A DNA stretch of 50,353 nt from positions 1 through 50,353 of the forward strand of contig NZ_BDQM01000026.1 of assembly GCF_002207865.1 (NCBI RefSeq). The letters run 5' to 3'. The notes beneath the pieces were generated by a model. It did no database searches. It was not told the origin of the DNA and worked only from the letters and a program-made list of their open reading frames with translations. The stretch is from Colwellia marinimaniae (GTDB lineage: Bacteria > Pseudomonadota > Gammaproteobacteria > Enterobacterales > Alteromonadaceae). The position numbers were made by a program, and so were the translations under genes. Numbering within the stretch: the first letter of the stretch is position 1; every line of letters starts with the position of its first letter. Shown one piece after another: positions 8,936-18,700 of the stretch.

Positions 8936-9280
8936 ATGAATAGTGAGACAATTAAATTTTCAAGAAAATCAGCACCTGAAAAGACTGCGCGTATGGTTGA
9001 AAGTATTGTTGGCTGTAAATGGTCGCTCACCGTTTATAATTTACTGAAGAATGATATTCGTCGGCCAGGCGAAATGGTAAAAAGCGTCGAAGGCTTAACC
9101 ACTAAAGTGTTAAATGCTTGTTTAAAGCGCAATATAGAGTTTGCTATTGTTGAACGGGAAAGTTTTAATGAAATTCCACCTAGGGTAGAATATAGAGTAA
9201 CGGCGTTAGGCGATAAATTTATCCATATACTGACTGAATTAGAAAAGCTGCAAACAGAAATAGATGACGGTAATTTGTAA
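8936..9280 (+). CDS. HxlR-family transcriptional regulator
   Basis: A 114-residue winged-helix DNA-binding protein of the HxlR/MarR-like class. Recognisable are VGCKWSLTVYNLL (first helix region), RRPGEMVKSVEGLTTKVLNA (recognition helix region) and the wing PPRVEYRVTALG. Members often respond to reactive electrophiles or oxidants; one cysteine, C27, lies in the conserved GCKWS segment and could be a sensor, but that is a guess. The ATG at 8936 follows AGG at 9-base spacing; an upstream TTG at 8909 is less likely. Divergent from the double-cupin gene, which is its probable target along with its own promoter. Confidence 0.88.
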   Translation: MNSETIKFSRKSAPEKTARMVESIVGCKWSLTVYNLLKNDIRRPGEMVKSVEGLTTKVLNACLKRNIEFAIVERESFNEIPPRVEYRVTALGDKFIHILTELEKLQTEIDDGNL

Positions 9281-9425
9281 GATTTTTGTTGTGTTCTTTA
9301 ACTAAATAAGCTGAATTATGGTTAATAAATTTTTATCTAACTAATGATATTATTGCGCTTAGAAGAAATAAGCCGCAAAATGAAGCTCTGCACCGAACAG
9401 CCATCCTAAGTAGAAACTAATTTAT

Positions 9426-10043
9426 ATGAACGCTAATTCGCTAATAATTCTCGATTTTGAAACAACGGGTCTTTCTCCCAATAATGGTGATAGAGCCATT
9501 GAAATAGGTGCGGTAAAACTTGAAAACGGTGTGGTCACCGAGCGCTTTCAAGAGCTGATGAATCCAGGACGACCAGTGAGTTATTTTATCGAAGACTATA
9601 CCGGCATCACCAATGAAATGTTGAGTGATGCTGCGCCCTGTCATGAGGTAATGGCACGCTTTGCTGATTTTATTCAAGGGCAAAACCTTGTCGCCCATAA
9701 TGCCTCTTTTGATAAACGCTTTTTAGACAGTGAGCTAAAACGTATATCGTCAAACTATGATGGTCAGTTCGGCTGTTCGTTACTGGTCTCGCGCCGATTA
9801 TATCAAACCGCGCCTAATCATAAGTTAGGTACCTTGATTAATTATAAAGGCATAGCCTCAAAGGGCAGTTTTCATAGGGCATTATACGACGCTGAAATGA
9901 CGGCCAAACTGTGGTTAGCCATGCTTGATGACATTCAACAGCAAACGAATGTTGATGAGGTACCGTTTTCTTTAGTGCAAAAATTGGCAAAAACCACTAA
10001 AGCGAATGTGGCTAAGTTATTCGCTAACTATGTCGTTAGCTAA
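9426..10043 (+). CDS. DnaQ-like 3'-5' exonuclease (DEDDh)
   Basis: A 205-residue exonuclease of the DNA polymerase III epsilon superfamily. The ExoI motif LDFETTG gives D10 and E12, Exo[12 protein letters not shown] gives D96, and Exo[13 protein letters not shown] gives H150 and D155, so the two-metal active site is complete. It has no clear C-terminal polymerase-binding part of true DnaQ, and other family members such as RNase T have different surroundings. A stand-alone repair or processing exonuclease is therefore likelier than the replicative proofreader. It ends six bases before the convergent LysR gene, with no terminator between. Confidence 0.88.
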   Translation: MNANSLIILDFETTGLSPNNGDRAIEIGAVKLENGVVTERFQELMNPGRPVSYFIEDYTGITNEMLSDAAPCHEVMARFADFIQGQNLVAHNASFDKRFLDSELKRISSNYDGQFGCSLLVSRRLYQTAPNHKLGTLINYKGIASKGSFHRALYDAEMTAKLWLAMLDDIQQQTNVDEVPFSLVQKLAKTTKANVAKLFANYVVS

Positions 10044-10048
10044 ATAAC

Positions 10049-10960
10049 CTAAGGTTTTTTTGTGCTTATTTGGCTGGTAAAATACTCTTTTAAAAAATTA
10101 AGCAATAACCTCAGTTTTTTAGAGTTAGCCGTGCCTGGCGGGAAAACCCCATAAACATTGATATCGCTTAAACTGTAATCATCAAGCACCGTTTCTAAGG
10201 TACCAGCCTTGATTTTTGGCCAAGCATCATAAGTTGGAATACGAGCTAAACCATGTCCGGCTTCAACAAATGCGGTACGCGCCGCGGCATTATTGGTACT
10301 AATAGTTCCTTTGGTGTTTACGCTGAACGAACGACTGCCTTTAGTTAGGGTTATTACCCCTGAGGTTAATTTGTAGATCACCCATTGATGATTAGTTAAA
10401 TCTGCTGGCTTCGTTGGCCGCCCATATTGAAGAAAGTACTCAGGTGCAGCACAAAGACACGTTTTTAGGGTGGCGAGTTTACTTGCTTGTAAACCTGAGT
10501 CAGGCAAAGGCGCACCACGAATGGCCAGATCGATGCCTTCTTTCATGATATTAACCACTTCATCAGTCAACATGACATCAAGCTCAATTTTTGGATAAAT
10601 CTTCTTAAATTCATTGAGTGCTGGCACCACAGTCTGCAAGCCAATATTTACCGGGCAGGTAATTTTAAGTAAGCCGATGGGCTCATTTTTGAAATTTTCA
10701 ATTTGCTGATTGGCGGCACTGGCTTGCTCGGCAATAATGCGACAGCGTTCATAGTAGGCTTGGCCGGCTTCAGTAAGCTTGATTGAACGTGTTGAACGAT
10801 TAAGCAGTTTTACTTCCAGCTGTGCTTCAAGCTTTTTTAAATGATAACTAACTACGGCTCGAGATAGCCCTAAATGTTTAGCGGCGGCGCTTAAGCTGCC
10901 TTGATCAATGACTTGAGCAAAAACAACCATACTCTTCAGTCGTTCAAATGAAACATCCAT
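10049..10960 (-). CDS. LysR-family transcriptional regulator
   Basis: A 303-residue LysR-type regulator: N-terminal winged helix (about residues 5-60, with GSLSAAAKHLGLSRAVVSYH as the recognition region), then a periplasmic-binding-protein-like sensor domain. The ATG at 10960 follows AGG at 7-base spacing; a GTG at 10975 is less likely. It is divergent from a DJ-1/YqhD/CurA-like operon, an arrangement like that of many regulators of aldehyde and quinone detoxification. It is therefore the probable activator or repressor of that operon through the inverted repeat at 11009-11031. The inducer is unknown. Confidence 0.9.
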   Translation of the reverse strand: MDVSFERLKSMVVFAQVIDQGSLSAAAKHLGLSRAVVSYHLKKLEAQLEVKLLNRSTRSIKLTEAGQAYYERCRIIAEQASAANQQIENFKNEPIGLLKITCPVNIGLQTVVPALNEFKKIYPKIELDVMLTDEVVNIMKEGIDLAIRGAPLPDSGLQASKLATLKTCLCAAPEYFLQYGRPTKPADLTNHQWVIYKLTSGVITLTKGSRSFSVNTKGTISTNNAAARTAFVEAGHGLARIPTYDAWPKIKAGTLETVLDDYSLSDINVYGVFPPGTANSKKLRLLLNFLKEYFTSQISTKKP

Positions 10961-11008
10961 AACACTACCTAGCACTCATAAAATAACGGACAATACGATT
11001 AATTAGCT

Positions 11009-11031
11009 ATTGTATCAATTATTAATACAAT
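11009..11031. promoter_or_regulatory. Candidate LysR operator
   Basis: An inverted repeat ATTGTAT-N9-ATACAAT lies in the 212-base region between the LysR gene and the divergent operon, about 50 bases before the regulator's ATG and 142 before the DJ-1 gene. Size and placement match the T-N11-A type sites of LysR proteins. A weaker overlapping CAATA/TATTG pair lies just to the left. Confidence 0.5.
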
Positions 11032-11172
11032 GTTGTCAGTTTTATCTGCATTGTTCATCTATGGCGGTAGTTCTATACTAGCTGCATCTCAACGAAGAAA
11101 TATTCCTTATGGTTAGCTAAATCGCTAACTTAAATAGCTAACTTATATAATTAAATAGATGGATGAATGAAC

Positions 11173-11859
11173 ATGACTAAAAAAATATTGATGGTACTTA
11201 CTTCACATGATGAGCTTGGTAACACGGGCAAAAAAACTGGTTTTTGGGTGGAAGAGTTTGCCGCCCCTTATTACGCTTTTATCGATGCGGGTGTTGAAGT
11301 AACACTGGCGACACCAAAAGGCGGGCAAGCACCTATTGACCCAACAAGTACCTTAGCCGATTTCCAAACATCAGCCACTGAACGTTATGATGGCGATGAG
11401 GTAGCACAAGCTAAAATTGCTAACACAGTGCAGTTATCTTCTCTTAGTGAAAGTGATTTTGATGGCGTATTTTATCCAGGTGGTCATGGTCCATTATGGG
11501 ATCTTACCGATAATAAAGACTCAATCGCCTTGATTGAAAGCTTTCTTAACGCAGGTAAAGCTGTTGCGGCAGTTTGTCATGCCAGTGCCGCCTTATTAAA
11601 TGTAAAACAAGCGTCGGGTGAATTTGCCATTAAAGGCAAAGCAGTAACCGGTTTTACCAACAGCGAAGAAGAAGCCGTGCAATTAACCGAAGTTGTGCCT
11701 TTTTTACTTGAGGATGAACTGATTAAGCGTGGCGGCGAATACCAAAAAGCGCAAGATTGGCATGCCTTTGTCGTACAAGATGGCCTTATTATTACCGGTC
11801 AAAATCCAGCGAGTTCGGCCTTAGCGGCAGAAAAATTACTGACTCAGCTTTCAGCTTAA
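11173..11859 (+). CDS. DJ-1/PfpI-family protein (Hsp31-like)
   Basis: A 228-residue class I glutamine-amidotransferase-like protein of the DJ-1/PfpI superfamily. It shows the N-terminal KKILMVLTSHD strand, the acidic residue in TGFWVEEFAAPYY, and the nucleophile elbow AVCHASAALL with the conserved cysteine. The closest known types are Hsp31-like chaperones and glyoxalase III. In a locus with two carbonyl reductases, methylglyoxal or reactive-aldehyde handling is plausible. Two ATGs compete: 11167, with only 3 bases between GGA and ATG, and 11173, with 9; the second is used. First gene of a three-gene run. Confidence 0.87.
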   Translation: MTKKILMVLTSHDELGNTGKKTGFWVEEFAAPYYAFIDAGVEVTLATPKGGQAPIDPTSTLADFQTSATERYDGDEVAQAKIANTVQLSSLSESDFDGVFYPGGHGPLWDLTDNKDSIALIESFLNAGKAVAAVCHASAALLNVKQASGEFAIKGKAVTGFTNSEEEAVQLTEVVPFLLEDELIKRGGEYQKAQDWHAFVVQDGLIITGQNPASSALAAEKLLTQLSA

Positions 11860-11955
11860 CTTAGTTGTTTAGGTAATCAGCTAGGTAATCAGTTTAGCTA
11901 CCTGGCTAAGGTAAGCCGTTTTGCTAATAGCTTAGCGATACATATAGGAATATAG

Positions 11956-13173
11956 ATGTTAAATTTTAATTTTCAAAACCCAACGCATATTCATTTTGGC
12001 GAAGGGACAATTTCAGTCATTGCAACAGAAATCCCTCTAAACGCTAGAGTATTAGTGGTTTATGGCGGCGGATCTATTAAAACCAATGGTGTTTATCAAC
12101 AAGTGATTGATGCCCTTGCTAAACATACTTGGTTTGAATTTTCGGGTATAGAGCCCAATCCAACTTATGATACCTTGATGAAAGCGCAAGAAATCATTAA
12201 ACGCGAGAATATTGATTACTTACTGGCCGTTGGTGGAGGCTCTGTCATTGATGGCGCTAAATTCATTGCCGCTGCGGCCTTATATGAAGGTAATAGTGAA
12301 GGTAATGCTGAAGGTAATGCTGAAGGTAATAGCGAAGGGGATAGTGAGGTTAACGACCCTTGGGATATTCTGGCTAAACAGCAAGCGGTAACAAAAGCAT
12401 TACCTATTGGCGCGGTATTAACCTTACCGGCAACAGGCTCTGAAAGTAATGGTAACTCTGTAGTTACACGCGACGGTAATAAATTACCTTTCTCTAGTCC
12501 TTTGGTTAGACCACTCTTTGCTGTATTAGACCCAAGTGTGACCTTGTCATTATCGGATCGTCAAATCAGCAATGGTGTCGTGGATGCCTTTGTACATACC
12601 ATTGAGCAGTACCTAACTTACAGTGTCAATGGCAAGGTGCAAGACCGCTTCAGTGAAGGATTATTGCAAACCTTGATTGAAGAAGGACCAAAAGCTTTAT
12701 TACCAGCCACTAAAGAAAACTTGGAGGTTAGAGCTAATATCATGTGGTCGGCAACCATGGCGTTAAATGGCCTTATTGGTGCGGGTGTACCACAAGATTG
12801 GTCAACACATATGATAGGTCATGAATTAACGGGTGCTTTTGGTATTGACCATGCACGTACTTTATCGATTATATTACCTGCGGTAATGAAAGTGCGCCGT
12901 GAGCAAAAGCGTGAAAAATTACTACAATATGCATCACGCGTTTGGCAGATAAATGAAGGTGATGATGATGCACGTATCGACCAAGCTATTCTTTTAACCG
13001 AACAGTTTTTCCAACAGATGCAAGTACCAATACGTTTATCTGAGGTAGATCTTGGCAGCAAGGACATTGATCTGTTGATTAATAGACTAGAGCAACACGG
13101 TATGACCGCATTGGGTGAACATGATGATATCACTTTAGCAATAAGCCGTGAAATCTTAACAAAAGCATTGTAA
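11956..13173 (+). CDS. yqhD: Iron-containing alcohol dehydrogenase, YqhD type
   Basis: A group III metal-dependent alcohol dehydrogenase that reduces aldehydes with NADPH. The N-terminus FNFQNPTHIHFGEG and the cofactor loop GGGSVIDGAKFIAAA match YqhD. Metal ligands appear as D210, H214, H285 and H299. The 14-residue H285-H299 spacing matches E. coli YqhD, while the absolute numbers are shifted by about 16-18 residues, which an insertion explains. That insertion is a run of EGNS/EGNA units encoded by a 12-base tandem repeat between the cofactor loop and the NDPWDIL segment. It follows the DJ-1 gene by 96 bases and precedes a CurA-like reductase by 15, so aldehyde detoxification is the likely role. 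Confidence 0.9.
   Translation: MLNFNFQNPTHIHFGEGTISVIATEIPLNARVLVVYGGGSIKTNGVYQQVIDALAKHTWFEFSGIEPNPTYDTLMKAQEIIKRENIDYLLAVGGGSVIDGAKFIAAAALYEGNSEGNAEGNAEGNSEGDSEVNDPWDILAKQQAVTKALPIGAVLTLPATGSESNGNSVVTRDGNKLPFSSPLVRPLFAVLDPSVTLSLSDRQISNGVVDAFVHTIEQYLTYSVNGKVQDRFSEGLLQTLIEEGPKALLPATKENLEVRANIMWSATMALNGLIGAGVPQDWSTHMIGHELTGAFGIDHARTLSIILPAVMKVRREQKREKLLQYASRVWQINEGDDDARIDQAILLTEQFFQQMQVPIRLSEVDLGSKDIDLLINRLEQHGMTALGEHDDITLAISREILTKAL
12286..12345 (+). repeat. 12-base coding tandem repeat in yqhD
   Basis: Five in-frame copies of a 12-base unit, GAAGGTAATRSY-like, encode EGNS, EGNA, EGNA, EGNS, EGDS, followed by a degenerate sixth. Being a multiple of three, copy-number change would lengthen or shorten a loop without breaking the frame. 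Confidence 0.9.
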
Positions 13174-13188
13174 GCACAAGGAAATAAC

Positions 13189-14232
13189 ATGACTCAAACA
13201 ACTAAGATAAATCGCCAAATGGTTTTGGCTTCACGTCCCTTTGGTGCGCCAACAGCGGACAACTTTAATCTTGTACAAAGCGAAAAACCGACGCCTAAAG
13301 CGGGTGAGGTATTACTTCGCACTGTCTTCCTGTCACTCGACCCTTATATGCGCGGGCGCATGAATGATGCTAAATCGTATGCCGACCCTGTTGCCTTAAA
13401 TGAGGTAATGGTTGGTGGCAGCGTCTGTCGAGTAGAACAGTCAAATCATGATGACTATAAGATAGGTGACTGGGTCGTTGCTTTTGGTGGTTGGCAAGAT
13501 TATAGCGTTATCAATGGCAGTGAATTACTTAAATTGGATAGCAACATGGTCAAGCCATCACATGCCCTAGGTGTCTTAGGTATGCCAGGGCTAACGGCTT
13601 ACATGGGTTTACTTGATATTGGTCAACCAAAAGCAGGGGATACGGTAGTTGTTGCTGCGGCAACGGGTGCTGTTGGTAGCCTAGTGGGCCAAATAGCCAA
13701 ATTAAAAGGCTGTAAAGTGGTGGGTATTGCCGGTGGCGAGACTAAATGTAAATACGCGGTGGAAACACTAGGTTTTGATCATTGTTTAGATCATAAAAGT
13801 GAAAATTTAGCCGAGCAATTAGCGGAAGTTTGTTCATCAGGCATAGATGTTTATTTTGAAAATGTTGGTGGTAAAGTTTTTGACGCCGTTATGCCATTAC
13901 TTAATAGCTGTGCCCGTATTCCTTTATGTGGCCTTATTTCTCAATATAACGCGACTGAATTACCCAGTGGGCCGGACAGATTGTCGTTATTAATGGGCAC
14001 ACTATTGGTTAAGCGCATCAAAATGCAGGGCTTTATCGTCTTTGATGATTATGGTCATCGTTATAACGAATTTAGTGAGCAAATGGTTAAGTGGTTAATG
14101 GCTGGCGAAATCAAGTACAAAGAGCACATGATTGATGGGCTTGAGAACTCGGTAAGTGCTTTTATTGGTTTATTAAAAGGTGAAAACTTCGGTAAGTTAG
14201 TGGTACGTGTTGGGCCAGATGACCTAACATAA
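13189..14232 (+). CDS. NADPH-dependent oxidoreductase (CurA/YfmJ type)
   Basis: A zinc-free medium-chain dehydrogenase/reductase of 347 residues, of the leukotriene B4 dehydrogenase/CurA group that reduces the double bond of alpha,beta-unsaturated ketones and aldehydes. It has the LDPYMRGRMND segment near residue 50, and the nucleotide-binding VVAAATGAVGSLVGQIAK near 155. It also has GIDVYFENVGG near 220 and FIVFDDYGHRY near 282. It lies 15 bases behind yqhD with its own AAGGAA ribosome-binding site, clearly in the same operon, and a strong terminator follows. Confidence 0.9.
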   Translation: MTQTTKINRQMVLASRPFGAPTADNFNLVQSEKPTPKAGEVLLRTVFLSLDPYMRGRMNDAKSYADPVALNEVMVGGSVCRVEQSNHDDYKIGDWVVAFGGWQDYSVINGSELLKLDSNMVKPSHALGVLGMPGLTAYMGLLDIGQPKAGDTVVVAAATGAVGSLVGQIAKLKGCKVVGIAGGETKCKYAVETLGFDHCLDHKSENLAEQLAEVCSSGIDVYFENVGGKVFDAVMPLLNSCARIPLCGLISQYNATELPSGPDRLSLLMGTLLVKRIKMQGFIVFDDYGHRYNEFSEQMVKWLMAGEIKYKEHMIDGLENSVSAFIGLLKGENFGKLVVRVGPDDLT

Positions 14233-14270
14233 CTACCATCAACAGAACTTAATTAATAATTATCTTCAAT

Positions 14271-14319
14271 AAACCTTGCCGCATCGCTAAATATAGTGAT
14301 AATCGGGCAAGGTTTTTTT
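14271..14319 (+). terminator. Rho-independent terminator of the yqhD operon
   Basis: Arms AAACCTTGCC (14271-14280) and GGCAAGGTTT form a stem with a larger internal loop, followed by a run of seven T residues, 38 bases after the operon's last stop codon. Confidence 0.85.
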
Positions 14320-14341
14320 GTTGAGCTAGTGAGTTAATTAA

Positions 14342-15439
14342 GTGCAGTTATTAGAAATAGAGTGTTTGGGTAAAACACTAAGATTAGAAGGTTCAATGGC
14401 CGGGTGGCAACAGCTTTTTTGGGACGGAAAATGTGTCTCACAAATTAATGCCAATGCCGACAATGAGTCATTTACCCATCAATTTTCTTTAAAAACCGAT
14501 GGTGGTGAAGAAAGTGAGCCGGGCGAGTTGCATGTCGAATTGAAGGGTTCATTGAAGTGGCAGCCCTTTGGCTTGCAGTTTAAGCTATTAGTCAATGATG
14601 AGTTGTTGCACGAAAATAGTCTTAATGAAAAAGATATCGAGCAAAGAAAAATAGGCGAACACAAAAAACAGCCGATGAAATTCAGCTTCATTGGTATGGC
14701 GGGTCTTGGCTTAAAGTTATTGAAAAGCGCCAAGGTTATAAAAGTTTTGTTTGCTGCTGGTAGTTTAGCGGCTTATAGCTGGTTATTTTCTATTGAGTTT
14801 GCCATTGCGCTGATCCTTTGTTTAGTTTTCCATGAGTATGGTCATATTAAGGCGATGAAGTATTTTGGCTTAAAAACCAAAGGTATTTATCTTATTCCCT
14901 TTGTTGGCGGCTTAGCCCTTAGCGACGATAAAATTAATACCCGCTGGCAAGATATTGTTATCTCCATTATGGGCCCTTTCTTTGGCTTGATATTATCCAT
15001 AGTCTGTTTAATTGGCTATTGGCTTACCGATATAGAAATATTGGCCGGACTTGCGGTATTTAATGCGCTGCTCAATTTATTTAACTTGTTACCGGTATTG
15101 CCGTTAGATGGCGGCCACATCATTAAAAGTATCGCTTTCTCCATAAACTCTAAAATTGGTTTAGTGGCTTGTGTGTTAGGGGCCGTGCTTGGTGTCTACA
15201 TTAGTTATCATTTTGGTTTAGCGCTGTTAGGTTTTTTACTGGCCATTGGCAGTATTGAAATAGTCTTTGAATATAAACGCCGACATTTAAGTGAGTTACT
15301 ACCGCTGAATCGTTATGCGCAAATTGTTTCAGTCTTGTGGTATATCCTTACCCTTGGTGGCTTAAGTGCCATTATTTGGTTTGTTGGCCAAACGGGCAAT
15401 GGCGCCTTGTCATTACCCCTTAAAATATTAGCTAGCTAG
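14342..15439 (+). CDS. Site-2 protease family (M50) membrane metalloprotease
   Basis: A 365-residue intramembrane zinc protease-like protein. The HEYGH motif (H164, E165, H168) and the second zinc-ligand motif LPVLPLDGGHI (D256) are both intact, within several hydrophobic segments from about residue 125 onward. The first 110 residues are soluble and unlike any domain recognised here. Start is a GTG at 14342 with a weak upstream site. No PDZ domain, as in RseP, is visible, so the substrate is unknown; it is not the canonical sigma-E protease. A short relic similar to its 3' end survives at 36084-36157, which implies a second copy once existed. Confidence 0.87.
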   Translation: MQLLEIECLGKTLRLEGSMAGWQQLFWDGKCVSQINANADNESFTHQFSLKTDGGEESEPGELHVELKGSLKWQPFGLQFKLLVNDELLHENSLNEKDIEQRKIGEHKKQPMKFSFIGMAGLGLKLLKSAKVIKVLFAAGSLAAYSWLFSIEFAIALILCLVFHEYGHIKAMKYFGLKTKGIYLIPFVGGLALSDDKINTRWQDIVISIMGPFFGLILSIVCLIGYWLTDIEILAGLAVFNALLNLFNLLPVLPLDGGHIIKSIAFSINSKIGLVACVLGAVLGVYISYHFGLALLGFLLAIGSIEIVFEYKRRHLSELLPLNRYAQIVSVLWYILTLGGLSAIIWFVGQTGNGALSLPLKILAS

Positions 15440-15522
15440 GCTAATAGGTAATAACTCGAGATGACAGGGTTGAATAAATATTTTCTCTAGCATCCTTACC
15501 ATGGATAATGACTAGTTTATTC

Positions 15523-15556
15523 AAAAGCTTACAATTGATGTTGTAAGCTTTTTTTA
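15523..15556 (+). terminator. Rho-independent terminator of the M50 gene
   Basis: A perfect 12-bp stem AAAAGCTTACAA / TTGTAAGCTTTT with a 6-base loop is followed by T residues, 83 bases after the stop codon. The rest of the 15440-15767 gap is AT-rich and presumably holds the promoter of the hybrid kinase; nothing more specific is seen. Confidence 0.88.
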
Positions 15557-15767
15557 TTTTATCTTTAAAAAATAATTTGTCTCTGTATGGTAAAGGCTAC
15601 GTATAAGCCAAAAGCAAGGCGCTTTAATAGGCTCTAGATAGACATAGCAACTTGATGTTAATAGAGTGTTATTATAGATTATGTTAAGCGGTTATTTAAA
15701 AGGATAGGATAGCTTAAGAGTTAAATTAGCATAAGAATAAAGCATGAACACTAAGTAGGAATAACCA

Positions 15768-18700
15768 TTGCCCAGACCTATTAGACTATTAATATTAGCC
15801 CTCGCTGGCTTGGTTAGCTTTTTTCCCTATCATTTTATAGCTAACTGGCTAGCAATTATCCCTGAAAGCAGTTCAAGCTTTGCCTTAACCACGTTGCAAA
15901 TTTTCAGCGGCATATTTTTATATTTTTGTGTTAAAAAAAACAGCTCACGTTCATTTAAACTGTTTTGGCAATACTTACTGCTAGCGATACTCGCGGTTAT
16001 CGCTAGTAAATTTTTAAATGGCACACCAACAAGTATTAGCCAGCAGTTATATCAAGACTTTGCTTCACTGTTTATTTATTTCTTTATTTTATTGGCTATA
16101 GAGACCAACCCGCATTTAAGTGATATACCACTTAATAAATATATCAGTGGCCGAGTGCCGGCTATATTTTTTACCCTGATTTGTTTTTGCTATTTTATTC
16201 TTTTACCGGCTGAATTTTCAACTCTAATATACCAAACAGCCAAGCCCTCACTGTTATTTCATCTGCTCATAAATATTCTGATCATTGCTAGATTAATACA
16301 GTGTTTAGTGAATGCTAAAGATAATTTCTGGCGTTACACCTTTACCTTACTCTCTTGCAGTGCCGTATTTTTATTTATAGGTAATCTAAGCGCTTTTCTT
16401 CCTCACGGTTTCCCGTTAATTAGCACCAACAGCTACACTGTTCAGCTTATTGCTTTACTGCCTTATTTTTTCTTGATAGTTACGGCAAATATCAGCTTAA
16501 AAGCCACCAAGCTACCTGCGGCTATAGCAAAAGAAGGTAGTCCAGAATTCTATATTTTACTGCTTATGCTTATACCCACAGCAATGCATTTATATGGCTA
16601 TGAGCAAAAGCTATTTTATAGTGTCGATTCCAATCTTCAATCGATTACTCTGCTTTTTTGGTTAGTTGTTGCGGCGCTATTGCTAGCAAATATTGCCAAC
16701 AGCCGCCGTAGTCAAACTAAAAAGCTCAAATATACTCTATTCGCACAGCAAGCTCAGCATCAACAACTCACCAGTCTAAATAATGACTTAACCGATGCGC
16801 TGATTAATAGTGAAGATAAAGCGATAGTTAATGCGTCAAATAATGCCATCTTAACTACCTCTACTACCGGTGAGATATTATCCGCTAACCCTGCTGCCGT
16901 GCAGATGTTTCAAAGTCTTGAGCAAGAATTAAAAGGCATCTCAGTTAGTCGCTTATTTGCAGAAAAAGACGAAATGCACTTCTTTTTTGACTTCCAAAGT
17001 AATATCTATTCATTACAGCGCAAAGGTGAGGGTATTTCGGTGGAGTGTGTGTCGCTGCGTTCAGATGGCACTGAATTTCCGGCACAAGCAGAGTTACAAT
17101 GGGCTGAGCGGGCTAAACAACCTCTTATTGTTATTACTTTTATTAATTTATCAGCAAGAAAACATGCGGAAAAACAAGCCTTAGAATTAAAAGATAAATT
17201 CATTGCCAATATTTCTCATGAATTTAGAACACCACTAACCATAATTAACGGCATCATAGATAGATATATAGAAAAAACCACAGATGAACTAGAAAGTGAA
17301 GATCTAATAACGGCTAAGCGTAATGGTTTACGCTTAGTACGTATGGTAGAACAACTGTTAGAGCTTTCACGTTTAAGTGACAACCCACAACTGTCGCTGA
17401 GTACATACCGCTTAAAAACCCTTATGCTGATGCCTGTTGATTCCTTTTCTCGCTTGGCATCACAAAGTCATTTAAATTTCACTAGCAATATCCCGGACAA
17501 TTTGTGGCTTGATTGTGATGGCCAAGCCTTTGAAAAAATCATCTTCAATTTACTTGCTAACGCGATAAAATACACCCCCAAAGGTGGTAGTGTGCAAGTG
17601 AATGCCTATGCAGAACAAGACACCATTATTATAGATATTATCGATTCAGGCATAGGTATCAGTAAAGACTGCCAAGAGAAAGTTTTTGAACGCTTTCAAC
17701 GAGCGGATGATGTAAAAAACCAAGCAACCTTTGGTGTTGGCATTGGCTTATCATTAGTCAATGAACTGGTTAAAGCGCACGATTGGCGCATAAGTTTAGT
17801 GAGTGAACAGGGTCATGGTAGTAAATTTAGCCTGTCAATACCGCTAGCATCAGCCAATGATGTTGAGCCTGAAATATCGCTGAGTGTCTCAGAAAGTGAG
17901 GTTGCCTCATTACTAATAGAACAGCGCAGCGTAATCAGTCATCAAAGTAATCATTCACAGCAAGTGGTTTTAGTTATTGAAGATAACCTTGATATGCAAA
18001 GTCATATAAAGCAAGTTATTGAGCAAGAACATCATTGCATTCTTGCCGGTAGTGGCGAACTTGGCCTGCAATTAGCGCAAGAATACCTGCCTGATCTTAT
18101 TGTTTGTGATCTCATGTTAACGGGTATTGATGGTTTTGAAGTCTTAACACAGTTAAAACAAGACGACATGACCGCACATATTCCGGTGATATTACTGACA
18201 GCAAGATCTGATCTTGAAAGTAGATTAAAAGGCCTTAAGTTAAATGCGGATGAATACTTAAGTAAACCTTTCAACCAACATGAGCTATTAACTCGAATTC
18301 AAAACTTAATCGCCAACAGACAGCGGTTACAGCAGCGCTATTTACAAAAATTTAACGACCAACAAAAAGCCGAGCAAAGAGCAGAAAGAAAAATCATCAG
18401 CCAAAATAATGCGGTAAAACTCACTGAAGAGATAGTGGCAGAAGGTAGTCTAGAGGATAAGTTTTTACATAAACTCGAAAAGTTAATCGCTAAACATTAC
18501 ACCGAACCTGAGTTAGATATCTCCTTACTGGCAAAAGAACTCGCCATGAGTGATAGGCAATTGCAGCGAAAAATTAAAGTTATACTCGGCACTACGCCTA
18601 ATAACTTTATCAAAGACTTTCGTTTGAAAAAAGCACAAACATTACTTATCAGTGGTGCACAAATAGGGCGTATTGCTTTAGATGTTGGCTTTTCATCACA

